Positions 56,746 to 64,000 of a DNA stretch of 64,000 bases are shown piece after piece. The notes beneath the pieces are model-generated. The model saw nothing but the letters and a program-made list of their open reading frames with translations. It had not been told where the DNA came from and made no database searches. The DNA comes from Hyphomonadaceae bacterium (GTDB lineage: Bacteria; Pseudomonadota; Alphaproteobacteria; Caulobacterales; Hyphomonadaceae): the NCBI GenBank assembly GCA_022844475.1, contig JALHLR010000009.1, positions 1 to 64,000 on the forward strand, written 5' to 3'. A program made the position numbers and the translations under genes. Position 1 is the first letter of the stretch, and each line of letters opens with the position of its first letter.

Positions 56746-57015
56746 CTACTTCAGATCCTTCATCGCAGCGGCTGGCTTGAACGCCGCCGCCGTTCGCGCC
56801 GGAATCTTGATCGTCGTACCGGTGGCCGGGTTGCGGCCGTCCCGCGCTGCGCGGGTTTTGGTCACGAATGTACCGAAGCCGGAGATCGCGACCTGTTCGC
56901 CGCGTTTGAGCTGCAGCGTGATCGTATCGAACACGGCATCAACCAGACGCGTTGCTTCGGTCAGCTTCAAGCCGTTGTTGTCGGCGATCAGCTTGATGAG
57001 GTCGGACTTGTTCAT
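56746..57015 (-). CDS. hup: DNA-binding protein HU
   Basis: An 89-residue nucleoid protein. MNKSDLIKLIADNNGLKLTEATRLVDAVFDTI is the helical half; GEQVAISGFGTFVTKTRAARDGRNPATGTTIKIPA holds the beta arm with the DNA-intercalating RNPATG. It stabilises bent DNA as a dimer. Monocistronic, between convergent MATE and the upstream unknown gene on the same strand. Confidence 0.96.
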   Translation of the reverse strand: MNKSDLIKLIADNNGLKLTEATRLVDAVFDTITLQLKRGEQVAISGFGTFVTKTRAARDGRNPATGTTIKIPARTAAAFKPAAAMKDLK

Positions 57016-57111
57016 GGACCCGCTCGCAGGTTTGAAGCCGCGACACAGCGGCCCGTGATCGGGCGCCGATAATCACGATTCTTCAAGACCGTACGTGAAC
57101 GGAAGGGATGA

Positions 57112-58020
57112 TTATATCCCCAGAATCCAGCCTTCCTCTTGCGTCACCGCGTCCTTCTGGGCGTCAGTGAGCTTGGCTTCCGTAGCGAAAATCTGGCCGA
57201 GCTTTCCGCTTGCGTCACGTTCGGCAAACCATTCCGCCATGGTCCGGACCTGGGCTTCGTCGCGGATTTCGCTGGCGCCGATCTGCTTGGCCACGAGCTG
57301 CGGATAGGTCTCGGCGACCACGATGCGCGTGCCGGTGAGGGTCTCTTCGTCGAGCTTCGCCAGCGGCAGTTCGAACGGCCAGATCTTCATCGCCGGGAAG
57401 TTTGTGCGCAGGCGTTCGACCGCGGGCAGGCCGGTGAGGGTCTGGCCGCCGACAGCGCCGGCGTAGGCGATCTTCCAAACCGGCTGCGGGCGCAGCTTGC
57501 GGGTTTCGGCAACGTGATCTTCGGTGACGCGGAACTCCGGGATGTCCTTCGGCCCGTGCTCACGCGTCTTCTTCATCGCGAGGGTGGTGAGCTCGTCCTT
57601 CTTGGAGCAGCCCCAGAACGGGAACGGCCCTTCGGAGATGAGACGGTTCATCCGCGCCGCGAGAGCGAAGCGGTTGTTCGAGTTGTCGGGCTTATCCTTC
57701 ATTTCCTTGAGCAGGAACTCGCGCGTCGCGCGCCAGGGCGCTTCGCCCTTCAGCTTGAGAGCCGAGGCAGTGCCGGCGGTGAAACCCATCGGGAAGTCCA
57801 TGCCGACGAGGACGCGATCGCCGCGTTTGAGGCAGCGGCCGAGCAGGTCCGTCAGTTCCTCGATCGCCTTGGCGCGCGTGGGCGGGTTCGACGCCTTGAA
57901 GGCCAGCTTCAGGCGCGAGTCCGGTGTGAGCGCGCCGATCCAGATGGAGTCAGCGCCGGTGGCGGGTTTGGAGGCGGCGCTCCAGTCCACCATCACATAG
58001 CTGTCGAACAGGCGGGCCAT
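57112..58020 (-). CDS. conserved protein with N-terminal VDWS motif, function unknown
   Basis: A 302-residue cytosolic protein from the ATG at 58020; the track start adds 18 residues. MARLFDSYVMVDWSAASKPATGADSIW opens like an RNase H-type nucleotide-binding fold (D-W-S), with RVLVGMDFPMGFTAG, NRFALAARMNRLISEGPFPFWG and PVWKIAYAGAVGGQTLTG further on. These blocks belong to an alphaproteobacterial family that I know only as uncharacterised, distantly like DUF429. Stand-alone here. Confidence 0.6.
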   Translation of the reverse strand: MARLFDSYVMVDWSAASKPATGADSIWIGALTPDSRLKLAFKASNPPTRAKAIEELTDLLGRCLKRGDRVLVGMDFPMGFTAGTASALKLKGEAPWRATREFLLKEMKDKPDNSNNRFALAARMNRLISEGPFPFWGCSKKDELTTLAMKKTREHGPKDIPEFRVTEDHVAETRKLRPQPVWKIAYAGAVGGQTLTGLPAVERLRTNFPAMKIWPFELPLAKLDEETLTGTRIVVAETYPQLVAKQIGASEIRDEAQVRTMAEWFAERDASGKLGQIFATEAKLTDAQKDAVTQEEGWILGI

Positions 58021-58138
58021 TGCTGGTCTTCTTTCAAACATGCAGCCGCGGTCAGCGCGGCAGGGGCGATTCACAAGAGGGAAGGCGAGAAGCCCTCGAA
58101 GTCCAAATCCTTGGGCTCTCGGGGGCTATATAGGCGAT

Positions 58139-59164
58139 CTAGCCGAGTTTCACGAGCATCTTGCCCGTGTTTCCGCCGCTGAACAGGGCGAGGAAGGCTT
58201 CAGGGGCCTTTTCGATGCCCGTCATGACGGTTTCCTCGTACTTGATGCTGCCCGAGGAGATCCAGCCGGCCATTTCCTGAACGAATTCGGAATAGGTGGC
58301 GGCGTAATCGGACACAATGAAGCCCTGTAGCTTGATGCGGCGGCCGATGAGGTTGGTCATGTTGTTGGGGCCGGGGACCGGTCCGGTGGCGTTGTAGAGC
58401 GAAATCATCCCGCAGATCGGCATGCGCGCATACATGTTGGCGCAGGCGATGGCGGCGGTGAGGTGGTCGCCGCCGACATTGTCGAAATAGACGTCGACGC
58501 CCCTGGGGGCGGCCTGCTGGAGCGCTTTTGTCAGGCCGCGGAGGTCGCCGGCGGCGCGGTAGTCGATCGCCTCGTCGAAGCCGATCGATTTCAGATAATC
58601 GCACTTGTCCTTGCCGCCGGCCGAACCGACGACGTGGCAGCCCCTGATCTTGGCGATCTGGCCGACGAGGGAGCCGACAGCGCCCGCAGCGCCGGACACG
58701 AAGACGGTCTCGCCCGGCTTGGGTTCGCCGATCTTGAGCAGCCCGGACCAGGCGGTATGGCCGGGCATGCCGGCGACGCCCAGATAGGCCTGGGTGGGCA
58801 GCTGGAGATTCGGCAGCTTGGCGAGGTTCACGGCGGCAGCCGGGGCGGTGAACGCCTCGCGCCAGCCGGCGAAGGAGGACACAAGGTCACCGGGTTTGAA
58901 ATTATCATCACGGGAGGCGACCACCTGGCCGATGGCGCCGCCGTTCATGGCCTGCCCCAGCTCGAAGGGAGCGGCATAGCTCTTGGCGTCATTCATGCGG
59001 CCACGCATGTACGGGTCGACCGTCATCCAGAGGTTGCGGACCTGCACCTGGCCCGGACCGGGCTCGGTTGATTCGACCGTAGCCAGTTCAAAGTCCGAGG
59101 GTTTCGGCTCGCCGACCGGGCGGGCCCGAAGGCGCCATTCACGGGATGTTACAGACGGCATCAC
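58139..59164 (-). CDS. NADP-dependent MDR-family oxidoreductase
   Basis: A 341-residue zinc-free medium-chain reductase of the leukotriene B4 12-hydroxydehydrogenase/CurA group. MTVDPYMRGRM, PGHTAWSGLLKIGEPKPGETVFVSGAAGAVGSLVGQIAKIRG (nucleotide loop AAGAVGS) and DVYFDNVGGDHL are standard. It would reduce the double bond of enones or quinones with NADPH. Divergent from the MocA-type oxidoreductase. Confidence 0.92.
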   Translation of the reverse strand: MMPSVTSREWRLRARPVGEPKPSDFELATVESTEPGPGQVQVRNLWMTVDPYMRGRMNDAKSYAAPFELGQAMNGGAIGQVVASRDDNFKPGDLVSSFAGWREAFTAPAAAVNLAKLPNLQLPTQAYLGVAGMPGHTAWSGLLKIGEPKPGETVFVSGAAGAVGSLVGQIAKIRGCHVVGSAGGKDKCDYLKSIGFDEAIDYRAAGDLRGLTKALQQAAPRGVDVYFDNVGGDHLTAAIACANMYARMPICGMISLYNATGPVPGPNNMTNLIGRRIKLQGFIVSDYAATYSEFVQEMAGWISSGSIKYEETVMTGIEKAPEAFLALFSGGNTGKMLVKLG

Positions 59165-59341
59165 GGCCTCCAGTTTGTCGCAGCGCGCTCATTGCGCCTT
59201 TGCACGGATTTTTCCAGTCTTTTCGGTCATTTACGCATTGAAAGATACTGTAACCAACCTTGATGCCCCGGCTCATTGTGCGCCTGCGTTATTCGCGTAT
59301 CTGCTGGCCTCACACCGAAGGGTGTGTCGGAGGGTAGCGTT

Positions 59342-60328
59342 TTGAAGCGTATTGAGAACCCGGCCAGAACGGCCACTGTCGTTGGCCGCCATGAGGGCAA
59401 GGTCAGGGTTGGCGTGGTCGGCGCGGGTGTTTTCGGTGGCTACCACGCGCAGAAGTTCGCCGCGAGCGAGCATGCAGAATTCGTAGGCGTCTTCGATCTC
59501 AACGCGGAAGCGGCCGGCAAGGTCGTCGCGAAGGTCGGCCAGGGCGCCGCCTTCACCTCGTTCGAAGCTCTGGCCGATGTTTGCGATGCACTGGTCATCG
59601 CGACGCCCGCTTCGTCGCACGCCGCGCTGACGCGCAAGGCGCTGGAAGCTGGCAAGCATGCGCTGGTCGAGAAGCCTCTGGCGCTGACGGGTGTCGAAGC
59701 CCGCGCGCTTGCCAAGCTGGCGCTTGAGCGTGATCTGGTTCTTTCGGTCGGCCATCAGGAGCGGCTGGTGTTCGAGGCGATGGGCCTTTTCGCCACGGGC
59801 GAACGTCCCAAGCGTATCGAAGCAGTTCGCAACGGTCCGGCTTCGCCGGAAGGTCGCTGTGAAGACGTGTCGGTCGTGTTCGACCTGATGATCCATGACC
59901 TCGACCTCACGGCTGAACTGTTTGGCGGTGAAGTGAAAGGCGCGGACGGCACGGGTTACTCGGCGCACACGCGCCTGCTGGACCACGCCTCCGCCGAACT
60001 GCACTTTGCCAATCAGGGCCATGCAAGGCTCACCGCGTCGCGTTGCGCCGAGAAGCGCGAGCGCTGGATGAAGATCGAGTACGCTTCGGGCGTGGTCGAG
60101 ATCGACTTCATTACCCGCGAAGTGAAGAACACCACGACGTTCGACATCCGCGCCGACGTGTCGGCGATCCTGCCGGACCCGCTGAAAGCTGCGGACGAGG
60201 CGTTCATTGCTGCCGTGCAAGGTCGGGCGGCCCCGGTGATCACCGGCGGTGTCGGCGCCCGTGCGGCGGCGATGGCCGAACTGGTCGAAGGCTGTGCGAT
60301 GTCCGAACAGTCGGTCGCTGCGGCGTAA
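59342..60328 (+). CDS. Gfo/Idh/MocA-family oxidoreductase
   Basis: A 328-residue NAD(P)-dependent dehydrogenase. The TTG at 59342 is chosen because GGAGGG lies seven bases upstream, and it gives MKRIENPARTATVVG before the Rossmann loop VGVVGAGVFGGYHAQKF. The family EKP motif is HALVEKPLALTG and the catalytic-domain helix HDLDLTAELFGG follows. Substrates in the family are sugars, polyols or bile pigments; this one is unknown. Track start at 59276 has no ribosome site. Confidence 0.9.
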   Translation: MKRIENPARTATVVGRHEGKVRVGVVGAGVFGGYHAQKFAASEHAEFVGVFDLNAEAAGKVVAKVGQGAAFTSFEALADVCDALVIATPASSHAALTRKALEAGKHALVEKPLALTGVEARALAKLALERDLVLSVGHQERLVFEAMGLFATGERPKRIEAVRNGPASPEGRCEDVSVVFDLMIHDLDLTAELFGGEVKGADGTGYSAHTRLLDHASAELHFANQGHARLTASRCAEKRERWMKIEYASGVVEIDFITREVKNTTTFDIRADVSAILPDPLKAADEAFIAAVQGRAAPVITGGVGARAAAMAELVEGCAMSEQSVAAA

Positions 60329-60449
60329 ACGACCTTTCAAAGCAGCTGTTTCTGCACTAGACGCGCCGCAGCTTGTCGCAGCACATTGCGATTGATGATG
60401 CCCGGCCCAGATCAGCCGCAGCCCCCAACCGAGCCCCGGAGACTGACAC

Positions 60450-60671
60450 ATGGCCAGGAAGCCGACGGCTCGCGCCGAATTCGTCTTTTTCAACGTCGTC
60501 TATGAAGACGGCAGCCAGAAGTCGAACCGCAAGGTTCCGGCCGATGTGCTGGAAGATCCCTATGACAAGGATGGCGCGATCAGGGCCGCTATCGAGGCCC
60601 AGGACAAGGCGATCTCCGAGCGCTCCGGCCTGCCGCCGCTCGGCATCAAGTCGATCACCCGAGCGAAGTAG
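60450..60671 (+). CDS. small conserved protein of unknown function
   Basis: A 73-residue charged protein. AEFVFFNVVYEDGSQKSNRKVPADVLEDP looks like a two-strand hairpin, followed by a helix (DGAIRAAIEAQDKAISERSG). No family is recognised. The ATG has a GGAG about 11 bases upstream, and codon bias is like its neighbours, so it is probably real. Confidence 0.65.
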   Translation: MARKPTARAEFVFFNVVYEDGSQKSNRKVPADVLEDPYDKDGAIRAAIEAQDKAISERSGLPPLGIKSITRAK

Positions 60672-60767
60672 GGCGGTGGTGCGCCGCTACACGTCGCTGA
60701 GGCCCATGCGAGTTTCACGAGGGCAGAACAAGGCCTAGGCTCCCCGGCAAACCTCGGGGAGTCGCGT

Positions 60768-61106
60768 ATGCCGGATCTTGGTTCAATCGAAACCACCATG
60801 CTGTGGGCGAGCGCGCTGCTCGGCATCGTCTACCTGCTGGCCGCTGTGATCCCAAGCGTGCTGGCGCGTGGACTGCCTTGGGCTGCGGGCGCACGCGACG
60901 AGCCCGGCGTACCGCTCGGCAAGGTCGAGGCGCAGGTCCCGCAGGACGGCGACATCGCGGCCACGGGGGCGCAGCTGTATTTCTGGGGACGCGTCGCCTT
61001 CCTGCCGCTCTATGCGATTGGCGTGCCCTTCCTTCGTACAATCGCCTGGACAGCGGCGTTGGCTGGCATCGCAATGGTGCTGCTGGGCACCTTGCCGGGC
61101 ATCTAG
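60768..61106 (+). CDS. MAPEG-family membrane protein
   Basis: A 112-residue four-helix membrane protein, somewhat shorter than usual (about 130). TMLWASALLGIVYLLAAVI is helix 1 and ATGAQLYFWGRVAFLPLYAIGVPFLRTIAW covers helix 3-4 with the family R-x-x-F-x-P-x-Y pattern. MAPEG proteins conjugate glutathione or handle lipid mediators in eukaryotes; bacterial roles are mostly unknown. Confidence 0.82.
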   Translation: MPDLGSIETTMLWASALLGIVYLLAAVIPSVLARGLPWAAGARDEPGVPLGKVEAQVPQDGDIAATGAQLYFWGRVAFLPLYAIGVPFLRTIAWTAALAGIAMVLLGTLPGI

Positions 61107-61212
61107 CGCCCCTTTCGGGGACTGACACATCGGTCTTGCCCCCGGACGTCGCGAGTATCATGCTGCAATCAGATATAGGTCGCCGTCAAAGGTGCCGGGC
61201 GGGAGGACGCCC

Positions 61213-62211
61213 ATGATGGAGTTTTCGAGAAGATCCGTGCTGGGTGCGATCCCGGCGCTGGGCCTGCCGGCGCTCGGCGCAACAGGTGCCGCCATCGCGC
61301 AACCGCAGGAAGTTACAATCGCGCCGCCCGTCTCGAAGGCATACCTCAATCCTTCGTCTGATGGGGAGATCGACTACCTGCCCGACGCCTGGGTCGACAT
61401 GTATGGCCGCCCGACCGCCAAGGTAATGATCAACGGGCAGGGCCCGTTCCAATTCATGGTCGATACGGGGTCGACGACGACGGTGATCACCAACGGGCTT
61501 CTCGAGCGCCTCGGAACTACCTCGACCGGCATCGCCACGGTCGTCGGGACGACAGGCTCGGCAGACATGCCGGTCGCGCGACTCGACCTCGTGGATTGTG
61601 GGGTGGTGACCAAGGAGAAGCTGCGCGTCGCCGTCTTCCCGGAATCCGGCCTGTCGAGCGGCGACGGCATCCTGGGCGCCGACATGTTTGCTGGACGCAG
61701 GCTGATGTTCAACATTCGCCAGAAGCAGGTCCGGGTCGAGCCGACGCGGCGCAGTACGCGCAGGGCGATCGGCAACATGCGCGTACGTAAAGGCCTGCTG
61801 GCCGAGATCGATGGCAGGGTCGGTAATGTGAGTGCGCGCCTTATGCTCGACACGGGCGCGCAGACCTGCATCGCCAACATGGCGCTCAGCGATGCGTTGC
61901 GAAAGCATCACCCCCGCCTGCAGCGCGTGGACAATGTCCGCGTGTACGGCGTCACGGGGCATAAGGTGGTGGGCCAGTTCATCGCCATGCCCCGCGTCAA
62001 CCTGAAAGCGTTCCACGTCGACGATGCCGGGTGCGTTGCCGCGGACGCTTCGATTTTCGACGTGTGGGACCTCAACCGCGAGCCTGCGATGATCGTCGGC
62101 GTGAACCTGCTGTCGCGGCTCGACTCCTTCTCGATCGACTATGGCGCGCGCAGTTTCGAGGCGAGATTGATGTCCGATCTCATGGCGCGCAATGCGGCGG
62201 CGTTCGGCTAA
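61213..62211 (+). CDS. Tat-exported aspartic protease with two retropepsin-like halves
   Basis: A 332-residue protein from the ATG at 61213 (GGAGG seven bases upstream). The N-terminus is Tat-like (FSRRSVLGAIPALGLPALG). Two DTG active sites are present: QFMVDTGSTTTVI in the first half and RLMLDTGAQTCIA in the second, each followed by an I/L-G-A/V-(D/N)-x-L/M-type flap-closing segment (GILGADMF, IVGVNLLS). This is a single-chain pseudo-dimer of retropepsin-like domains. Substrate unknown; it would act in the periplasm. Confidence 0.8.
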   Translation: MMEFSRRSVLGAIPALGLPALGATGAAIAQPQEVTIAPPVSKAYLNPSSDGEIDYLPDAWVDMYGRPTAKVMINGQGPFQFMVDTGSTTTVITNGLLERLGTTSTGIATVVGTTGSADMPVARLDLVDCGVVTKEKLRVAVFPESGLSSGDGILGADMFAGRRLMFNIRQKQVRVEPTRRSTRRAIGNMRVRKGLLAEIDGRVGNVSARLMLDTGAQTCIANMALSDALRKHHPRLQRVDNVRVYGVTGHKVVGQFIAMPRVNLKAFHVDDAGCVAADASIFDVWDLNREPAMIVGVNLLSRLDSFSIDYGARSFEARLMSDLMARNAAAFG

Positions 62212-62243
62212 GGGGCGGGCCGCTCGTCATCGCGGCCGACCCA

Positions 62244-62552
62244 CTACCTTCCGAAGAACTTGCCAAACATCCCCTTGGCCACGTTGGCGGCCTGATCCTT
62301 CACCGCACCCATCGCCTGGGTCCTCGCCTCCTCAAGAAGCTTGGTGATCATGGCTTCGAGCACGTCCTTGCCGATTCCGGTCTCTTCTGCGGCGGCGGCG
62401 ATCGCCTCGTCCTTGTTGCCATGGAAGTTCTTCGCGAGCGATTTTGCGGCCTTGACCGAAAGTTCGCGATCGAGGCCGAGTGGCTCGCCGACGTCGGCGA
62501 TGGTGTTCTCGCCAAGCGTGGTGACGATCTTTCCGAGGTCGATGTCCAGCAT
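62244..62552 (-). CDS. small helical protein of unknown function
   Basis: A 102-residue, alanine- and lysine-rich helical protein. The repeat-like LSVKAAKSLAKNFHGNKDEAIAAAAEETGIGKDVLEAMITKLLEEA has a DUF937-like feel, but the match is not strong. It ends GKMFGKFFGR-like, basic. The reading frame shows normal codon bias. It converges with the protease gene, 32 bases apart. Confidence 0.65.
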   Translation of the reverse strand: MLDIDLGKIVTTLGENTIADVGEPLGLDRELSVKAAKSLAKNFHGNKDEAIAAAAEETGIGKDVLEAMITKLLEEARTQAMGAVKDQAANVAKGMFGKFFGR

Positions 62553-62653
62553 TGCTGACTCCGAAAACTGGTGCTGTCGCGCCGGGTCTGTGGCGCAAGG
62601 CGAAGCTACCAGCGTTCGCGAGTCAGGATCGTGACATCTCGGAAATCTGAGCT

Positions 62654-63727
62654 TCAGGCGGCGGCCGGCGCTAGCTTTTCCTTCCCGCTACCGAAACGGA
62701 ACATCTTCGGCCTGACGTAAAGGGCAATCAGCGGCGTGCCTTTTATGGCGCGGTGGAAGAGCAGCGGCAGCGCCGTGGAGATGACAAGGATGATCAGGCA
62801 GGCAAAGCCTGTGTCGAGCACCATGGAGAGCTGCGGCAGCGTGCGTTCAAGCGCGGTCATGGGGAAGAAGAAGGTCAGGTAGATGACGATTGAATTCTGC
62901 CCGCAGTAGCGAAGGAAGCCCGCCCAGCGCGTCATCGACAGAAGCTTGGCGATCTCGCAGATGGCGATGGCGCCGGCCACCCCCATCAGCAGTGGCACGC
63001 CCGGGATCAGCTGCAGCGATGGATCCCGGGTGAGAGCGTACTGACCGATGGCCCACGAGACAAGCGTGAGGCCTGCAGCCCAGGGACGGATAGCGACGCC
63101 ATCGGCAATGTTGAAAATGGCCTTGTGCGCGGCATACCCGATGAAGAAAAACACGTAGTAGTCCATCGCGCGGTTGATCGCGTAGCTTGGCGTGTCGATC
63201 CACTGCGCCTGATGGGCGACGTGCAGGGCGGCGGCGACGGCGAACACCGCCCATTGCGGGGCGCGGCGCACGGCGCGCGTGATGACGTAGAATACTGCCA
63301 GCATGTGGACGAACCACAGGACGCCCGTCGGCTGCACGATGTTCCAGAGATAAAGTTTCGCGAACTCTACCGGGTTTGACCGCAGCGTGTCGTTGTCCGT
63401 CAGGAACAGGGTGAGGCCCAGCCAGAGAAGGTAGAAGTACGCGAAGTGCACAACCTTCTTGTCGAGATACGTTCCGAGCTTTGCGTTTATGGTACGCGAG
63501 AGGAACAGTCCGGAGATCAGGAAGAAGTCGGGCATGCGGAACGGTTTCGAGAAATCGACGATCCAGCGCATCCAGCCCTCGTCGCCGACGGCGGCCTCGT
63601 AGTGGTTAACCGTGTGGAACATGACCACGAGGAGGATGCAGATGCCCTTGGCGTAGTCGACCCAGTCGACACGGGAGGGGACGGTGGCGGGCGGGCCGAA
63701 AGCCGTGGAGGAGGGCGTGTGCATCAT
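62654..63727 (-). CDS. acyltransferase-3 family membrane protein
   Basis: A 357-residue protein with about ten membrane helices, from the ATG at 63727; the track start adds 30 residues. RVDWVDYAKGICILLVVMFH carries the catalytic histidine of the acyltransferase-3 fold, and RMPDFFLISGLFLSR the conserved R/S-G-F/L-F region. Such enzymes O-acylate cell-surface sugars. It is divergent from the GH13 gene. Confidence 0.9.
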   Translation of the reverse strand: MMHTPSSTAFGPPATVPSRVDWVDYAKGICILLVVMFHTVNHYEAAVGDEGWMRWIVDFSKPFRMPDFFLISGLFLSRTINAKLGTYLDKKVVHFAYFYLLWLGLTLFLTDNDTLRSNPVEFAKLYLWNIVQPTGVLWFVHMLAVFYVITRAVRRAPQWAVFAVAAALHVAHQAQWIDTPSYAINRAMDYYVFFFIGYAAHKAIFNIADGVAIRPWAAGLTLVSWAIGQYALTRDPSLQLIPGVPLLMGVAGAIAICEIAKLLSMTRWAGFLRYCGQNSIVIYLTFFFPMTALERTLPQLSMVLDTGFACLIILVISTALPLLFHRAIKGTPLIALYVRPKMFRFGSGKEKLAPAAA

Positions 63728-63796
63728 TCTGATCCGCTCGAACTTGCGATTCGCATGCCAAAGGTTGGTAAACGCCCTTGTGGCCGCTTCGCTTGA

Positions 63797-64000
<204 letters not shown>

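Overview
The window is about 64 kb of high-GC bacterial chromosome. The gene content points to an alphaproteobacterium, most likely Caulobacterales/Hyphomonadaceae-like. This placement is inferred; there is no rRNA marker in the window. The supporting signs are: a C4-pathway 5-aminolevulinate synthase; an NDUFA12-type complex I accessory subunit beside mlaD, a DUF2155 protein, aat and accCB; a class II DAHP synthase; RNase E with an acidic S1 insertion; a GyrA C-terminal domain with an acidic insertion; many secreted proteins and lipoproteins. I found no prophage, insertion sequence, CRISPR array, rRNA or tRNA. Most of the window is ordinary core genome, and the unusual items sit between or inside housekeeping blocks.

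Layout. 1-5 kb: a truncated SIS-domain sugar-phosphate isomerase/deaminase, NAD kinase, a class II aldolase-fold protein, an Hpt phosphotransfer protein, a Nudix hydrolase and a degenerate EAL-domain protein. 5-11 kb: a lipoprotein PQQ/cytochrome c alcohol dehydrogenase, a MOSC protein, a GH24 lysozyme-like lipoprotein divergent from a MarR/LdtR-type regulator with two dyads between them, and a secreted protein of unknown function. 11-17 kb: hemA, a lytic transglycosylase, RNase D with a coupled helical protein, and aspS. 17-22.5 kb is the most unusual stretch. It holds an orphan ParA ATPase paired with a ribbon-helix-helix protein and preceded by a perfect dyad, a secreted pentapeptide-repeat protein preceded by a tiny ORF that duplicates its signal peptide, and a class II ribonucleotide reductase (NrdJ)-like protein with no recognisable catalytic core.

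22.5-33 kb: NDUFA12-mlaD-DUF2155, then aat, accC-accB-aroQ, thiS/thiG, a DsbA-like lipoprotein, an M48 protease with a repeat tail, and rne. 33-39 kb: a lipoprotein, an AMIN/amidase_3 amidase, PBP1A, and prfB with a textbook programmed +1 frameshift that the ORF track splits. 39-50 kb: a TonB-dependent-receptor-type barrel downstream of a 23-bp palindrome, then gyrA-coaD-cyclophilin-cyclophilin-DUF502, an alpha/beta hydrolase and recG. 50-57 kb: a 0.9-kb gene-poor, structure-rich gap, asd, class II DAHP synthase, a run of small secreted or lipid-anchored proteins next to an Imm33/DUF2185 protein, a MATE exporter and HU. 57-64 kb: a conserved unknown protein, an MDR reductase, a Gfo/Idh/MocA oxidoreductase, a small basic protein, a MAPEG protein, a Tat-exported double-retropepsin protease, an acyltransferase-3 protein and the start of a GH13 alpha-glucosidase.

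Genes that plausibly work together: the cell-wall enzymes (amidase, PBP1A, SLT, GH24 plus regulator); fatty-acid initiation (accBC); the aspartate and shikimate entry steps (asd, DAHP synthase, aroQ); thiamine thiazole synthesis (thiS, thiG); and envelope protein folding (DsbA-like, cyclophilin, M48 protease). All product calls come from reading the translated sequence; no database search was run.
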